DNA from: Kineococcus xinjiangensis
GTDB taxonomy: Bacteria; Actinomycetota; Actinomycetes; Actinomycetales; Kineococcaceae
Assembly: GCF_002934625.1 (NCBI RefSeq)
Contig: NZ_PTJD01000001.1
Span: 1 to 64,000 of the forward strand
DNA length: 64,000 nt
Direction: 5' to 3'
The position numbers were made by a program, and so were the translations under genes. The notes below the pieces were generated by a model that saw nothing but the letters and a program-made list of their open reading frames with translations, was not told where the DNA came from and did not search any database. Below are positions 33,411-41,936 of this stretch, piece after piece (the first letter of the stretch is position 1; every line of letters starts with the position of its first letter).

Positions 33411-35240
33411 CTACTCCACCGTCACGCTCTTGGCGAGGTTGCGCGGCTTGTCGATGTCGCGGCCGAGTTCCAGGGCGACGTGGTAGGCGAGCAGCTGCAG
33501 CGGGATCGTCAGCAGCACCGGGTCCAGTTCCGGCTCGCTGCGCGGAACCCGCAGCACCGCATCGGCGAGATCTCCCGGGACGTCGGCGTTCGTCACGACG
33601 ATGACGGGTCCGCCGCGGGCGCGGATCTGCTCGACCGTGGAGAGGTTCTTCGCGTAGAGCTCGTCGTCGGGGAGGATCACCACGCTGGGCATCGAGGAGT
33701 CGATGAGGGCCAGCGGTCCGTGCTTCAGCTCCGACGCCTGGTACGCCTCGGCGTGGATGTAGGAGATCTCCTTCAGCTTCTGCGCACCCTCGCGGGCCAC
33801 CGGCCAGCCGCGCACGCGCCCGAGGAAGAACATGTGCCGGGCACCGGCGAACTGCTTCGCCACCGCCTGCACCTCCGGTTCGGAACGCAGCACCTCCTCG
33901 ATCCGGTCGGGCAGGTCCAGCAGGGCGGAGACGAGACGCCTCCCGTCGGCCGCCGACAGGTCGCGGACCCGGCCGAGGAGCAGCGCGAGCAGGGCGAACG
34001 AGATCGTCATGTTCGTCAGCGCCTTGGTGGAGGCGACGGACACCTCGGGCCCCGCGTGCAGGAAGATGCCCTGCCCGCACTGGCGGGCGATCGCGGAACC
34101 CACGGCGTTGACCACTCCCACGACCCGGCCGCCCTTGCGCTGCAACTCCTGCACGGCCATCAGGGTGTCGAGGGTCTCCCCCGACTGGCTCACCGCCACG
34201 TAGAGGGTGTCCGGGTCCACCACGGGGTTGCGGTAGCGGAACTCCGAGGCGGGTTCGGCGTCGGCGGGGATGCGGGCCAGTTCCTCCACCAGGGACGCCC
34301 CCATCTGCCCGGCGTAGTAGGCCGAGCCGCAGCCGAGGAACGTCACCCGCCGGATGCCGCGCAGTTCCCGCGGTTCCAGCCGGATGCCGCCGAGGTGGGC
34401 GGTGGCGAACCGGTCGTCGAGGCGCCCGCCGAGCACCCGCCGCGCCGCCGCCGGCTGCTCGGAGATCTCCTTGTGCATGAAGTCCGGGTGGTCGCCGAGG
34501 TCGTAGTCCTGCGCGGAGAGCGCCGACGCCTCCACCTCCCCCGCACCGCCGGCCACGGGGGCGATCGGCGACGTGCGGTACGAGCCCGCGCGGACGGTGG
34601 CCAGTTCACCGTCGCCGAGGTGGACGACCTGCTGGGTGTGGTGGACGAGCGCGGCCACGTCGGAGGCCACGAACATCTCGCCCTCGCTGACGCCGAGGAC
34701 GACGGGGCTGCCGAGGCGGGCCACGACCAGCTCCCCGGGCCGCTGCACGTCGAGCACCACGAGGCCGTAGGTGCCCTGGACCTCCTGCAGCACGGCCCGC
34801 ACCGCCGCCTCCAGTGTCGCCGTACCGGATTCCAGCTGCTCCGCGACGAGGTGGGCGATCACCTCGGTGTCGGTGTCGGAGGCGAGGGCGACGCCCTCCC
34901 GCTGCAGCCGCGACCGCAGCTGGACGGCGTTCTCCAGGATGCCGTTGTGCACCACGGCGATGCGCCGCGCGGTGTCGACGTGGGGGTGGGCGTTGGCGAC
35001 CGTCGGCGGGCCGTGCGTGGCCCAGCGGGTGTGGGCGATGCCGACCACGGCCGGGGAGACCGCGCCCACCTCCTCGCGCAGCTCCTGCACGCGGCCCGCG
35101 ACCCGGTGCACCTGGAGCCGGCCGCGGTGGACGACCGCCAGCCCGGCGGAGTCGTAGCCGCGGTACTCCAGGCGCCGCAGCCCCTCCAGCAGGATGGGCT
35201 CGGCCTCCTGGCTGCCGACGTAGCCGACGATGCCGCACAT
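33411..35240 (-). CDS. glmS: Glutamine--fructose-6-phosphate aminotransferase
   Basis: The 609-residue protein makes glucosamine-6-phosphate for peptidoglycan. Cys2 of MCGIVGYVGS is the glutaminase nucleophile. RRLEYRGYDSAGLAV, HTRWATHGPP and HNGILEN belong to the class II amidotransferase domain. Two SIS isomerase domains follow (GCGSAYYAGQMGAS, SQSGETLDTLMA), ending in the conserved PRNLAKSVTVE. The ATG at 35240 is fixed by the need for the N-terminal cysteine. A small gene of unknown function lies immediately upstream. Confidence 0.97.
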   Translation of the reverse strand: MCGIVGYVGSQEAEPILLEGLRRLEYRGYDSAGLAVVHRGRLQVHRVAGRVQELREEVGAVSPAVVGIAHTRWATHGPPTVANAHPHVDTARRIAVVHNGILENAVQLRSRLQREGVALASDTDTEVIAHLVAEQLESGTATLEAAVRAVLQEVQGTYGLVVLDVQRPGELVVARLGSPVVLGVSEGEMFVASDVAALVHHTQQVVHLGDGELATVRAGSYRTSPIAPVAGGAGEVEASALSAQDYDLGDHPDFMHKEISEQPAAARRVLGGRLDDRFATAHLGGIRLEPRELRGIRRVTFLGCGSAYYAGQMGASLVEELARIPADAEPASEFRYRNPVVDPDTLYVAVSQSGETLDTLMAVQELQRKGGRVVGVVNAVGSAIARQCGQGIFLHAGPEVSVASTKALTNMTISFALLALLLGRVRDLSAADGRRLVSALLDLPDRIEEVLRSEPEVQAVAKQFAGARHMFFLGRVRGWPVAREGAQKLKEISYIHAEAYQASELKHGPLALIDSSMPSVVILPDDELYAKNLSTVEQIRARGGPVIVVTNADVPGDLADAVLRVPRSEPELDPVLLTIPLQLLAYHVALELGRDIDKPRNLAKSVTVE

Positions 35241-35278
35241 GCGATGGGCCTCCCTGGTTCCGGACCGCCGGGCGGCGG

Positions 35279-35548
35279 TCAGCCGTAGACGATGCGCCGG
35301 AGCTGGCGCTGGGTGAGCACCGGTGCGCTGAACCTGCGCTGGGGCAGTTCCGCGGCGATCAGCGCCCAGATCCGGTCGTTGGTGAGCCGGCGCCGCTGCA
35401 GCTCCCGGTGCCGGCGCCGCACGTACTGCTCCACGCTCTCGTCGAGGTACGCCACGACGTCCGCGACGAGCCGGGCGGCCGTCGGGGCTGGCAGCCCGGT
35501 CGTGGCGGCGACGTGCTGCACGAGGTCCCCGAGCGGCGGGCCGGTCAC
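35279..35548 (-). CDS. Small hypothetical protein upstream of glmS
   Basis: The 89-residue protein starts at a GTG (TGPPLGDLVQHVAATTGL). It is helical with a basic centre (QYVRRRHRELQRRRL), ends FSAPVLTQRQLRRIVYG and has no signal peptide. It is only 38 bases before glmS on the same strand, which suggests co-transcription. I do not know its function. The upstream continuation of the frame is GC-rich shadow sequence. Confidence 0.6.
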   Translation of the reverse strand: MTGPPLGDLVQHVAATTGLPAPTAARLVADVVAYLDESVEQYVRRRHRELQRRRLTNDRIWALIAAELPQRRFSAPVLTQRQLRRIVYG

Positions 35549-35649
35549 GGGAGCGACCTTGCCACCCGCACGGCGCCGCAGGCCAATCCCCTGCCCGGAA
35601 TCGGGCAGGATCCGGGGCGGGGCGGGTCCGGCCCCACGTGGACACGGCC

Positions 35650-36591
35650 TCAGGCCGCGTCGGGCAGCACCGCCACCGGCCCGGCCACCCGCGCCGGGCC
35701 GCGCACGGCGCGTCGGTGCAGGAGGACGAACACCAGCCCCGCCGCCACCAGGGTCGCCGCCACGAGCGGCAGCGCCGAGGGTGAAGCGGCCACCGCGCCC
35801 GTCCCCCCACCGGCACCGGCCACCACCCGCAGCAGCAGCAGGAGGGCCAGGTGCGCGCCGATGCACGTCCCCAGCGACTCCTCCCGCGTGGCGTAGCGCG
35901 CCGCGGCGAGGACCAGGCCCAGCAGGGCCAGCAGCAGCGCCTGGGTCAGCGGCTCCCAGCCTCCCGGGACCGCCCCCACGGGGACCGGCGGGAACCCCAG
36001 CACGGCACGCTCCACCGCGGAGGACGCTGACGGCGCGAGCACGAACACCGTGGTCGCCAGGACCGCCGCCCAGCCGCGCCCCGCTCCGGATTCGCGCAGG
36101 GCGGTCAGCGCGTAGCCCCGCAGCGCCACCTCCGCGGGCAGCACCCGCAGCAGCAGCACGAGCACCGCCTCGGCCACCAGGAGGCGGGCCGCGGCGGGCG
36201 GGTCGGCGGGCAGGGCGGCGCCCTCCCAGCGCAGCAGCCCACCGGCCGCCGCCGGCACGAGCACCGCCGCGCCCGCCGCCAGCACCACGGCACCGCCGAG
36301 CGCGACGGCCCGCAGCAGCCGCACACCCCCGTCGAGGCCGAGGCCGGAGCCCAGGCCGGCGCCGCCCCGCACCGCACCGGCACGCGCGCGCCGGCGCCGC
36401 AGCGCCAGCAGGGCCGCGACGACCAGCACCGTGCACAGCGCCGCGGGGGGCAGTCGGCGCCAGAACCCGGCGTCGGCGCCACCGGCGGCGGCGGTGAGGG
36501 CCGCCGCGCAGCCGCTGCCGAGGGCGAGCACCCCTCCCCCGAGCAGGGCGCGGCCCAGGCCGGTGGCCCGTTGCGCGCGCGGGGTCTGCAC
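35650..36591 (-). CDS. CPBP-like integral membrane protein with incomplete protease motif
   Basis: The 313-residue protein has about eight hydrophobic segments. LPAEVALRGYALTALRE resembles the EExxxR motif of CPBP/Abi metalloproteases, but the first Glu of the pair is Ala. A later histidine (GTCIGAHLALLLLL) may correspond to the second metal-binding motif. Whether it is a protease is doubtful. GTG 36591 is preferred as start. Alanine, valine and leucine dominate, so family assignment from composition is weak. Confidence 0.5.
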   Translation of the reverse strand: MQTPRAQRATGLGRALLGGGVLALGSGCAAALTAAAGGADAGFWRRLPPAALCTVLVVAALLALRRRRARAGAVRGGAGLGSGLGLDGGVRLLRAVALGGAVVLAAGAAVLVPAAAGGLLRWEGAALPADPPAAARLLVAEAVLVLLLRVLPAEVALRGYALTALRESGAGRGWAAVLATTVFVLAPSASSAVERAVLGFPPVPVGAVPGGWEPLTQALLLALLGLVLAAARYATREESLGTCIGAHLALLLLLRVVAGAGGGTGAVAASPSALPLVAATLVAAGLVFVLLHRRAVRGPARVAGPVAVLPDAA

Positions 36592-36682
36592 CCCACCACC
36601 GTGACAGCCCCGCCGCGCGGGCGGCAATGCCCCCGCCGGACCCGGCTGCTCCGCTGCGGCGGCGGCGGAGCAGCCGGGCGCC

Positions 36683-38017
36683 TCAGGACCGCGGGGGCGC
36701 GGCCTGCCGGTGCAGCACGTAGATGCGCGGGTGGTGGCCCTTGTGGAAGACGCTGAGCTCGGACACCAGCCCCCACGACGCCGCCGCCTCGCGCAGGCAG
36801 CGGCCCATGACCCGGATCTCGTGGGTGAGCACGACGAGCCGGGCGCCGGGGGCCGCCACCTCCGCGGCGCGGCTCAGCAGCAGGCGGTGGACCTGCTCGC
36901 TCTCGCTGTGCCGGCCGGCCTTGTCGCCCCAGGGCGGATCCGCCAGCAGCAGGTCGAACGGACCCTCGGCGGCCCACTCCGGCGACTCCACGTCGGCGAC
37001 GACCAGCCGGGCACCCTCGGCGAGGCCGGCCGCCGCGAGGTTCTCGCGGGTGGCGGCGACGGCCTCCTCCGAGGCGTCCACCCCCACCGCGAGCGCCGCC
37101 GGGCCGGCCAGCAGCCGCTCCACCAGCAGCGTCCCCGAGCCGCACATGAGGTTGGCCACCCGGTCGCCGGGAGCGCAGCCGCCGAGCCGGGTCATCGCGG
37201 CGGCCACGGTGGCGTTCGCCGCAGCCGGATGGCCGACCCGGCGCCACGCCCGCGCCGACAGCGGCCTGGCCCCGAGGCGGACCAGCACGTCCCAGCCCTC
37301 GCCACCGCGGCGCAGGCGGATCACCACCGCCCCGTCGTCCGGGTCGTGGCGCAGGCGGGCGGCGGCGGTGATCTGGTCGGCGAGCAGCCGCAGCACGGTG
37401 GAGTCGCGCCCCGCCGCGTCGAAGCGGAAGGAGCGCACGGGGGTGGCGGGGTCGAGGTCGCGGGCGGTGCGCAGCGCCGTCAGCAGGCGGGGGAAGTGCT
37501 CGCCGCTGAGCAGGGAGCGCGGCCGGGGGACGTCGAAGTGCAGGCGCAGGAAGGGCGCGACCACGGTCCGCAGCCGCAGCGCACCGCGCAGGCCCCCCGA
37601 CCACTCCACGTCGAGGGCGTCCTCGCGGCCCGGGACGGCCCGGACCCGGCGCACCGCGGGCAGCTCCGCGAGCTCCCCGCGCACCACGTCGGCGAGGCCG
37701 GGGAGGTGGACGAGCTCCAGCCGGTGCACGGAGGGCTCGGAGACCCGGGCCGGCTGGCTGCGGGCCGCCCCGCTCCGCGCCGACTGGGCGCGAGCCGGCT
37801 GGGGCCGCTCGCGCTGGGTCCGCTCGGGCTGGGGCCGCTCGCGCTGGGTCCGCTCGGGCTGGGTCCGGTCCCGCCGGCGGCCACCATCGGCGCCGGCGCC
37901 GCGCCGCTCGGGCACCGCACCGCGACCACCGGTGCCGCCACCACCGGTGCCGCGACCGTTGCGGGAGGGGGCGGGGCGCTGCGGCGCGCGGCCCGGGACA
38001 CGGCGAGGGGTTCCCAC
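36683..38017 (-). CDS. Class I RNA methyltransferase (Trm14/RlmL-like) with repeat-coded N-terminus
   Basis: The C-terminal 350 residues contain a short N-terminal domain (HRLELVHLPGLADVVRGELA), then a Rossmann methyltransferase domain: motif I VANLMCGSGTLLVERLLAGP, VGVDASEEAVAATRENL and the NPPY-like catalytic motif LLLADPPWGDKAG. The L-A-D-P-P-W motif fits N2-guanine methyltransferases of the THUMP-associated type. The first 95 residues are Arg/Pro/Gln-rich and coded partly by a perfect 30-bp duplication, absent from usual family members. If that part is not translated, the protein would start near SEPSVHRLELVHL. I use the GTG at 38017. Confidence 0.75.
   Translation of the reverse strand: MGTPRRVPGRAPQRPAPSRNGRGTGGGGTGGRGAVPERRGAGADGGRRRDRTQPERTQRERPQPERTQRERPQPARAQSARSGAARSQPARVSEPSVHRLELVHLPGLADVVRGELAELPAVRRVRAVPGREDALDVEWSGGLRGALRLRTVVAPFLRLHFDVPRPRSLLSGEHFPRLLTALRTARDLDPATPVRSFRFDAAGRDSTVLRLLADQITAAARLRHDPDDGAVVIRLRRGGEGWDVLVRLGARPLSARAWRRVGHPAAANATVAAAMTRLGGCAPGDRVANLMCGSGTLLVERLLAGPAALAVGVDASEEAVAATRENLAAAGLAEGARLVVADVESPEWAAEGPFDLLLADPPWGDKAGRHSESEQVHRLLLSRAAEVAAPGARLVVLTHEIRVMGRCLREAAASWGLVSELSVFHKGHHPRIYVLHRQAAPPRS
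37801..37860. repeat. Perfect tandem duplication of 30 bp in the methyltransferase N-terminus
   Basis: 37801-37830 and 37831-37860 are identical, and the next bases (GGGTCCGG) start a further diverged copy. Translated on the minus strand the unit gives an Arg-Thr-Gln-Pro/Arg-Glu-Arg type decapeptide. In-frame length (30 = 10 codons) keeps the protein open when copy number changes. Confidence 0.9.
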
Positions 38018-38314
38018 GTCAGCTTCTTCCGGCAGGTCGAGGACGCACGACGTCCGTGCCCGGCCACGGTACCGGCGGCGGCCGCGCCCTGGAGCCGAGC
38101 CGGGAGGGGCGCCGGCGGACGGGTGCCTCGGCGGCGCGCGCGTCCCCCGAACGGGTGCGCCACGACCGCCCGCCGTGCGGCGATCCGGAGCACGCGCCGT
38201 TGCGGGAGGGTAGCGTTCGTCCCCATCGACAGGCTCGCGGCCACGCGCCGCCACACGCACAGGACCAGCCCCGGGGGTGGCGACATCAGCACTCGAGCAC
38301 TGCCACCGGACACC

Positions 38315-39109
38315 GTGGTCGGCTCACCACCCTCCTCGGGACGGCAGCGTCTCGGGGCCGGTGCCGTCCACCTGTACACGGCCAGCGGCTCGGCCCTCGC
38401 GCTGCTGATCGTGCTCGCCGCCTTCGAGGGCGACGCCATGCTCGCCCTCTGGCTGGGCCTCGCGGCGCTCGTCATCGACGGCACCGACGGGATGCTGGCG
38501 CGCCGGCTGCGGGTGCGCGAGCACCTGCCCTGGTTCGACGGCGCCAAGCTCGACGACATCGTCGACTACCTCACCTACGCCTTCGCCCCGATGCTCCTGC
38601 TGTGGAGCGACGGGCGGCTGCCGTCGGGGGCCCCCGGGATGGCGCTGGCGATCATCCCGCTGCTGGCGTCGAGCTACCAGTTCTGCCGCGTCGACGCGAA
38701 GACCGACGACCACCTGTTCCTCGGCTTCCCCAGCTACTGGAACGTGGTGGCGTTCTACGCCATCGTCCTGGACCTCGGTCCCGCCGTGGTCGCGACCATC
38801 CTGATCGTCTGCTCGGTGCTGGTCTTCGTGCCGATCGGGTACCTGTACCCCTCGCGGACCAACGCCCTGCGCACCCCCAGCCTCGTGCTGACGGTGGTGT
38901 GGCTGGTCACCTACGCGGTGCTGCTGCTCCAGATGCCCGACCCGCACCCGCTCGTCGTGGCGCTCTCCCTGAGCTACCTCGTCTACTACGTCGTGGTGAG
39001 CCTCTACTTCACGCTGGCGCGGGCCAGCTACCGGGCCCGTGCCGCGCTGAAGCGGCCCGGGCCGGAGCCGGCGGAGGCCGACGCCGCGACCGCCCCCGCG
39101 GAGGGCTGA
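38315..39109 (+). CDS. pcs: Phosphatidylcholine synthase (CDP-alcohol phosphatidyltransferase)
   Basis: The 264-residue integral membrane enzyme has the CDP-alcohol phosphotransferase signature in the Pcs form: VIDGTDGMLARR, then PWFDGAKLDDIVDYLTY, with the metal-binding aspartates. ASSYQFCRVDAKTDDH, FPSYWNVVAFY and NALRTPSL agree with bacterial phosphatidylcholine synthases, which join choline to CDP-diacylglycerol. About eight membrane helices are present. The start is uncertain: GTG 38315 is the best start in frame, without a strong ribosome binding site. It is convergent with a BCCT transporter, which could supply choline. Confidence 0.85.
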   Translation: MVGSPPSSGRQRLGAGAVHLYTASGSALALLIVLAAFEGDAMLALWLGLAALVIDGTDGMLARRLRVREHLPWFDGAKLDDIVDYLTYAFAPMLLLWSDGRLPSGAPGMALAIIPLLASSYQFCRVDAKTDDHLFLGFPSYWNVVAFYAIVLDLGPAVVATILIVCSVLVFVPIGYLYPSRTNALRTPSLVLTVVWLVTYAVLLLQMPDPHPLVVALSLSYLVYYVVVSLYFTLARASYRARAALKRPGPEPAEADAATAPAEG

Positions 39110-39131
39110 GGGTCCGCAGGGCACAGGCGCA

Positions 39132-39184
39132 CGAACGGCGAACGGGCCGGGCAGGAGGTTCCTGCCCGGCCCGTTCGCCGTTCG
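39132..39184. terminator. Strong bidirectional terminator, 25-bp perfect stem
   Basis: The arms 39132-39156 and 39160-39184 are exact reverse complements with a loop of three bases (GGT). It lies between the convergent pcs and BCCT transporter genes and ends both transcripts. Confidence 0.9.
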
Positions 39185-39209
39185 CCACCGCTCTGCGCGG
39201 TGCCGGTGC

Positions 39210-41207
39210 TCAGCCGCTGAGCTGACCGACCCGCAGGGACTGCACGTGGCGGGTGTACTGGTCGAAGGCGTCGTCCACGAGCTGGGAGTGGGTGAACCCG
39301 CGGACGTCGTAGCCCTGGCCCTCCCCGCTCAGGTGAACCTCCAGGCGCGGGTACGTCGGGCCCTCGGTGGCCGAGCGGAACGCCTGGCCGGGCAGGGGGG
39401 CGTCCCGGCGCTCGATGCGGTAGCGGAACGGCTCGTCGCCCGCGACGGCCACGTGCAGCTCCACCGCGCGCTCGCCGGGCCCGGCGTCGGCCCAGTCCGC
39501 GTGCGCCTCGACGCCCTGGGAGCGGACCTCCTCGGCCACGGCCCGCAGTGCCGGCAGCGCCACCTCGTCGAGGTACTCCTGCGCCGGGCCCTGTCCCGGC
39601 AGCGCGGCCAGGCGCGGGCGGCCGAGGCGACCCGGCAGGTACTGGAAGGTGCCCGCCGCCGCCCGCGTCTCCGCCCGCAGCGCCCGGTGCAGCCCGACCA
39701 TGACGAGGACCATGACGAAGGCGAAGGGCAGGCCCATCACGATCGTGGCGTTCTGCAGCGCGGTCACGCCCAGGCCCTCGTCGACCTGCAGCATCGCCGC
39801 CGTCAGCAGGCCGGTGGCCACCGCCCAGAAGATGCGCAGCCGGGCGCTGCCGTCGGCCTCGGGGCTCTTCAGGTCGGAGCAGAGGTTGGACATGACCAGC
39901 GCGCCGGAGTCCGCCGACGTCACGTAGAAGAGCAGGCCCACGAACGTCGCGATCGCCGCGACGAACGGGAAGGCCGGGTACTCCATGAGCAGCGTGTAGA
40001 AGCCGCGCTCGGGGGTGTTCATGGCGAGCTCCCCGAAGGCCGCGTCGCCGCCGCGCACCCGGTCCAGGGCGCTGTTGCCGAAGATCGACACCCACATGAC
40101 GATGTAGCTGAACGGGATGATCAGCGTTCCGGCGACGAACTGGCGGATCGTGCGCCCGCGGGAGATGCGGGCCAGGAACAGGCCCACGAACGCCGACCAG
40201 GCGATCCACCAGGCCCAGAAGAACAGCGTCCAGCCGCTGAGCCACTCCCCCGCGCCGTCGTGGGCGAAGGTCTCCAGGCTCAGGCCGGGGAAGCGGGAGA
40301 CGAAGCGGCCGACGTCGGAGACCAGCGCGTTGAGCAGGAAGCTGGTGTTGCCGAGGAGCAGCACGAACGCGGCCAGGCCCACCGCGAGCAGGACGTTGAC
40401 CTGGGACAGCAGCCTGATCCCGCGGTCGACACCGCTGACGGCGGAGACGGTGGCCATGGCGACGGCGAGCGCGATCAGGCCGATCTGCGCCCCGCGGCCC
40501 TCGGGGATGCCGAAGAGCACGGAGAGGCCGTAGTTGAGCTGGACGACGCCGATGCCGAGAGACGTCGCGACGCCGAAGATCGTGCCGAGGACCGCGGCCA
40601 TGTCGACGCCGTGGCCGATCGGCCCGTGCACGCGCTTGCCGAAGATCGGGTAGAGCGCGGAGCGGATCGCCAGCGGCATGTTCATCCGGTAGGCGAAGTA
40701 GGCCAGCGCCATGCCCATCAGCGCGTACATGCCCCAGCCGCTGATGCCGTAGTGGAACAGCGTCCACATCGTGGCGTCCCCGGCGGCCTGCGCGGTGCCC
40801 GCCTCACCCACCGGCGGGGCGAGGAGCTGCGTGACCGGCTCCGCGACGGCGAAGAACATCAGGTCCGTGCCGATGCCCGCGGCGAAGAGCATCGACGCCC
40901 ACGCGAAGGTGGAGTACTGCGGCTTGGAGTGCTCCGGGCCGAGCCTGATCCGCCCGTAGCGGGAGGCCCCGAGGAAGACCACGAAGACCAGGACCGCGGT
41001 CGCCAGCAGGATGTAGAACCAGCCGAACCACTCCGCGGCCCACCCGACGAGGACGCCGATCGTCTCCGCCGCGCGCGTCGGTGCCGCCAGCGCCCAGCCC
41101 GCGATGAGGAGCACCCCGACCGCGGATCCGAGGAACACGGGGCGTTTGACCACCGACTCCGACGTGGCGGGGCCGGCGGCCCCGGGACGGACAGATCGCT
41201 CGCTCAT
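39210..41207 (-). CDS. BCCT-family betaine/choline/carnitine transporter
   Basis: The 665-residue protein has twelve membrane helices and BCCT signatures: GIGTDLMFFAVAEPV, the aromatic box segment WTLFFWAWWIAWSAFVGLFL, ARISRGRTIRQFVAGTL and SADSGALVMSNL. The long cytoplasmic C-terminus (about 150 residues, with EYLDEVALPALRAVAEEV) resembles the regulatory tail of BetT-type choline transporters. It uses a sodium or proton gradient. Substrate choline is inferred from BetT similarity and the adjacent phosphatidylcholine synthase. Start at the ATG of 41207 (MSERSVRPGAAG). Confidence 0.92.
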   Translation of the reverse strand: MSERSVRPGAAGPATSESVVKRPVFLGSAVGVLLIAGWALAAPTRAAETIGVLVGWAAEWFGWFYILLATAVLVFVVFLGASRYGRIRLGPEHSKPQYSTFAWASMLFAAGIGTDLMFFAVAEPVTQLLAPPVGEAGTAQAAGDATMWTLFHYGISGWGMYALMGMALAYFAYRMNMPLAIRSALYPIFGKRVHGPIGHGVDMAAVLGTIFGVATSLGIGVVQLNYGLSVLFGIPEGRGAQIGLIALAVAMATVSAVSGVDRGIRLLSQVNVLLAVGLAAFVLLLGNTSFLLNALVSDVGRFVSRFPGLSLETFAHDGAGEWLSGWTLFFWAWWIAWSAFVGLFLARISRGRTIRQFVAGTLIIPFSYIVMWVSIFGNSALDRVRGGDAAFGELAMNTPERGFYTLLMEYPAFPFVAAIATFVGLLFYVTSADSGALVMSNLCSDLKSPEADGSARLRIFWAVATGLLTAAMLQVDEGLGVTALQNATIVMGLPFAFVMVLVMVGLHRALRAETRAAAGTFQYLPGRLGRPRLAALPGQGPAQEYLDEVALPALRAVAEEVRSQGVEAHADWADAGPGERAVELHVAVAGDEPFRYRIERRDAPLPGQAFRSATEGPTYPRLEVHLSGEGQGYDVRGFTHSQLVDDAFDQYTRHVQSLRVGQLSG

Positions 41208-41647
41208 GAGGGTGTCTCCACTGCTCGTCGTGCTGCGGACTGACCCGCCTCCGGGTCCGGCGGAGGCTACCAGCGGGCCCCTTCCGGACCCGGTGCGCGA
41301 GCTGGGCGGGCCGGGCGCGGCGGCGGCACCGAGGAGCCGGCGAGCGCCCGCCGCAGCACCCCCGGGCGGCGACCTCCGACGGCCGGACCGCGCGGACTCG
41401 CTCGGAGGCGTCGGCGGAAAACCCGTGGCGGTGCCGCGCGCCGCCTGGCTACCGTCGAGCCCATGATCTCCTGAGGCGCAGCCGCGCCGAGGCTCTCCGC
41501 CGAGGCGCCGCCGGTGTGACCACCCCACCGGACGCCGGCCCTCGCGGGCCGGTGCGATCCCTCCACCGCGCCACCCGTCGACCGGGTGCCGGGACGAACC
41601 GCAGCGCCGCGCGCGGTGGCGCTGCCCCTACATCCCCCGGAGGCTCC
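41208..41647 (+). other. Intergenic region with mini-ORF and structured leader
   Basis: A TACCGT -10 at 41450-41455 lies eight bases before a mini-ORF at 41463-41474 (ATG ATC TCC TGA, Met-Ile-Ser-stop). Three hairpins follow: 41535-41552 (CCGGCCC/GGGCCGG), 41572-41588 (CACCCG/CGGGTG) and 41601-41625 (GCAGCGCC/GGCGCTGC). A GGAGG and ATG at 41648 come next. The layout suggests a regulated leader. Segments such as GCGATCCCTCC and GGGTGCC recall conserved parts of SAM riboswitches, but the matching GGAGGGA strand is absent. No riboswitch class is assigned. Confidence 0.35.
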
Positions 41648-41896
41648 ATGCCCGAGATCCCCACACCCGCCCTCGATCCGGCCGTGCTCGGCGGCGCACT
41701 CGGTGCCGCCGTGACCGTCCCCGCGCGGCCGCTGGTCGTCGACCTGCGGGAGGTGTCCGGCGGGGCGGCACCGCCCGCAGGGACAGCGCACCGCACCGGT
41801 CCCGCCACCGGCGGGACCGGGCCGGCAGCAGTGCTCCAGCACGGGCCGCGGGCACGGGGTCGGTCCCCGCGCCAGTACGCGATGCGCCGGCGCTGA
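41648..41896 (+). CDS. Small hypothetical protein behind a structured leader
   Basis: The 82-residue protein starts at the ATG of 41648 with GGAGG four bases upstream. It begins MPEIPTPALDPAVLGGALGA and has a basic C-terminus (RARGRSPRQYAMRRR). There is no membrane segment or recognised domain. The good ribosome binding site and leader support translation. It is convergent with the MarR gene. Confidence 0.5.
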   Translation: MPEIPTPALDPAVLGGALGAAVTVPARPLVVDLREVSGGAAPPAGTAHRTGPATGGTGPAAVLQHGPRARGRSPRQYAMRRR

Positions 41897-41936
41897 GGTC
41901 GCGCCGGCTCCACGGCCGAGGCGGCGGGACGGGCCC

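Noticed and set aside
37801-37860. CRISPR-like repeat
   Set aside because: Only two adjacent copies without spacers, in-frame within a coding region. It is a tandem coding duplication.
41450-41647. Canonical SAM riboswitch
   Set aside because: Only short matches to the core were found and the GGAGGGA strand of helix P2 is absent. I keep it as an unclassified leader.
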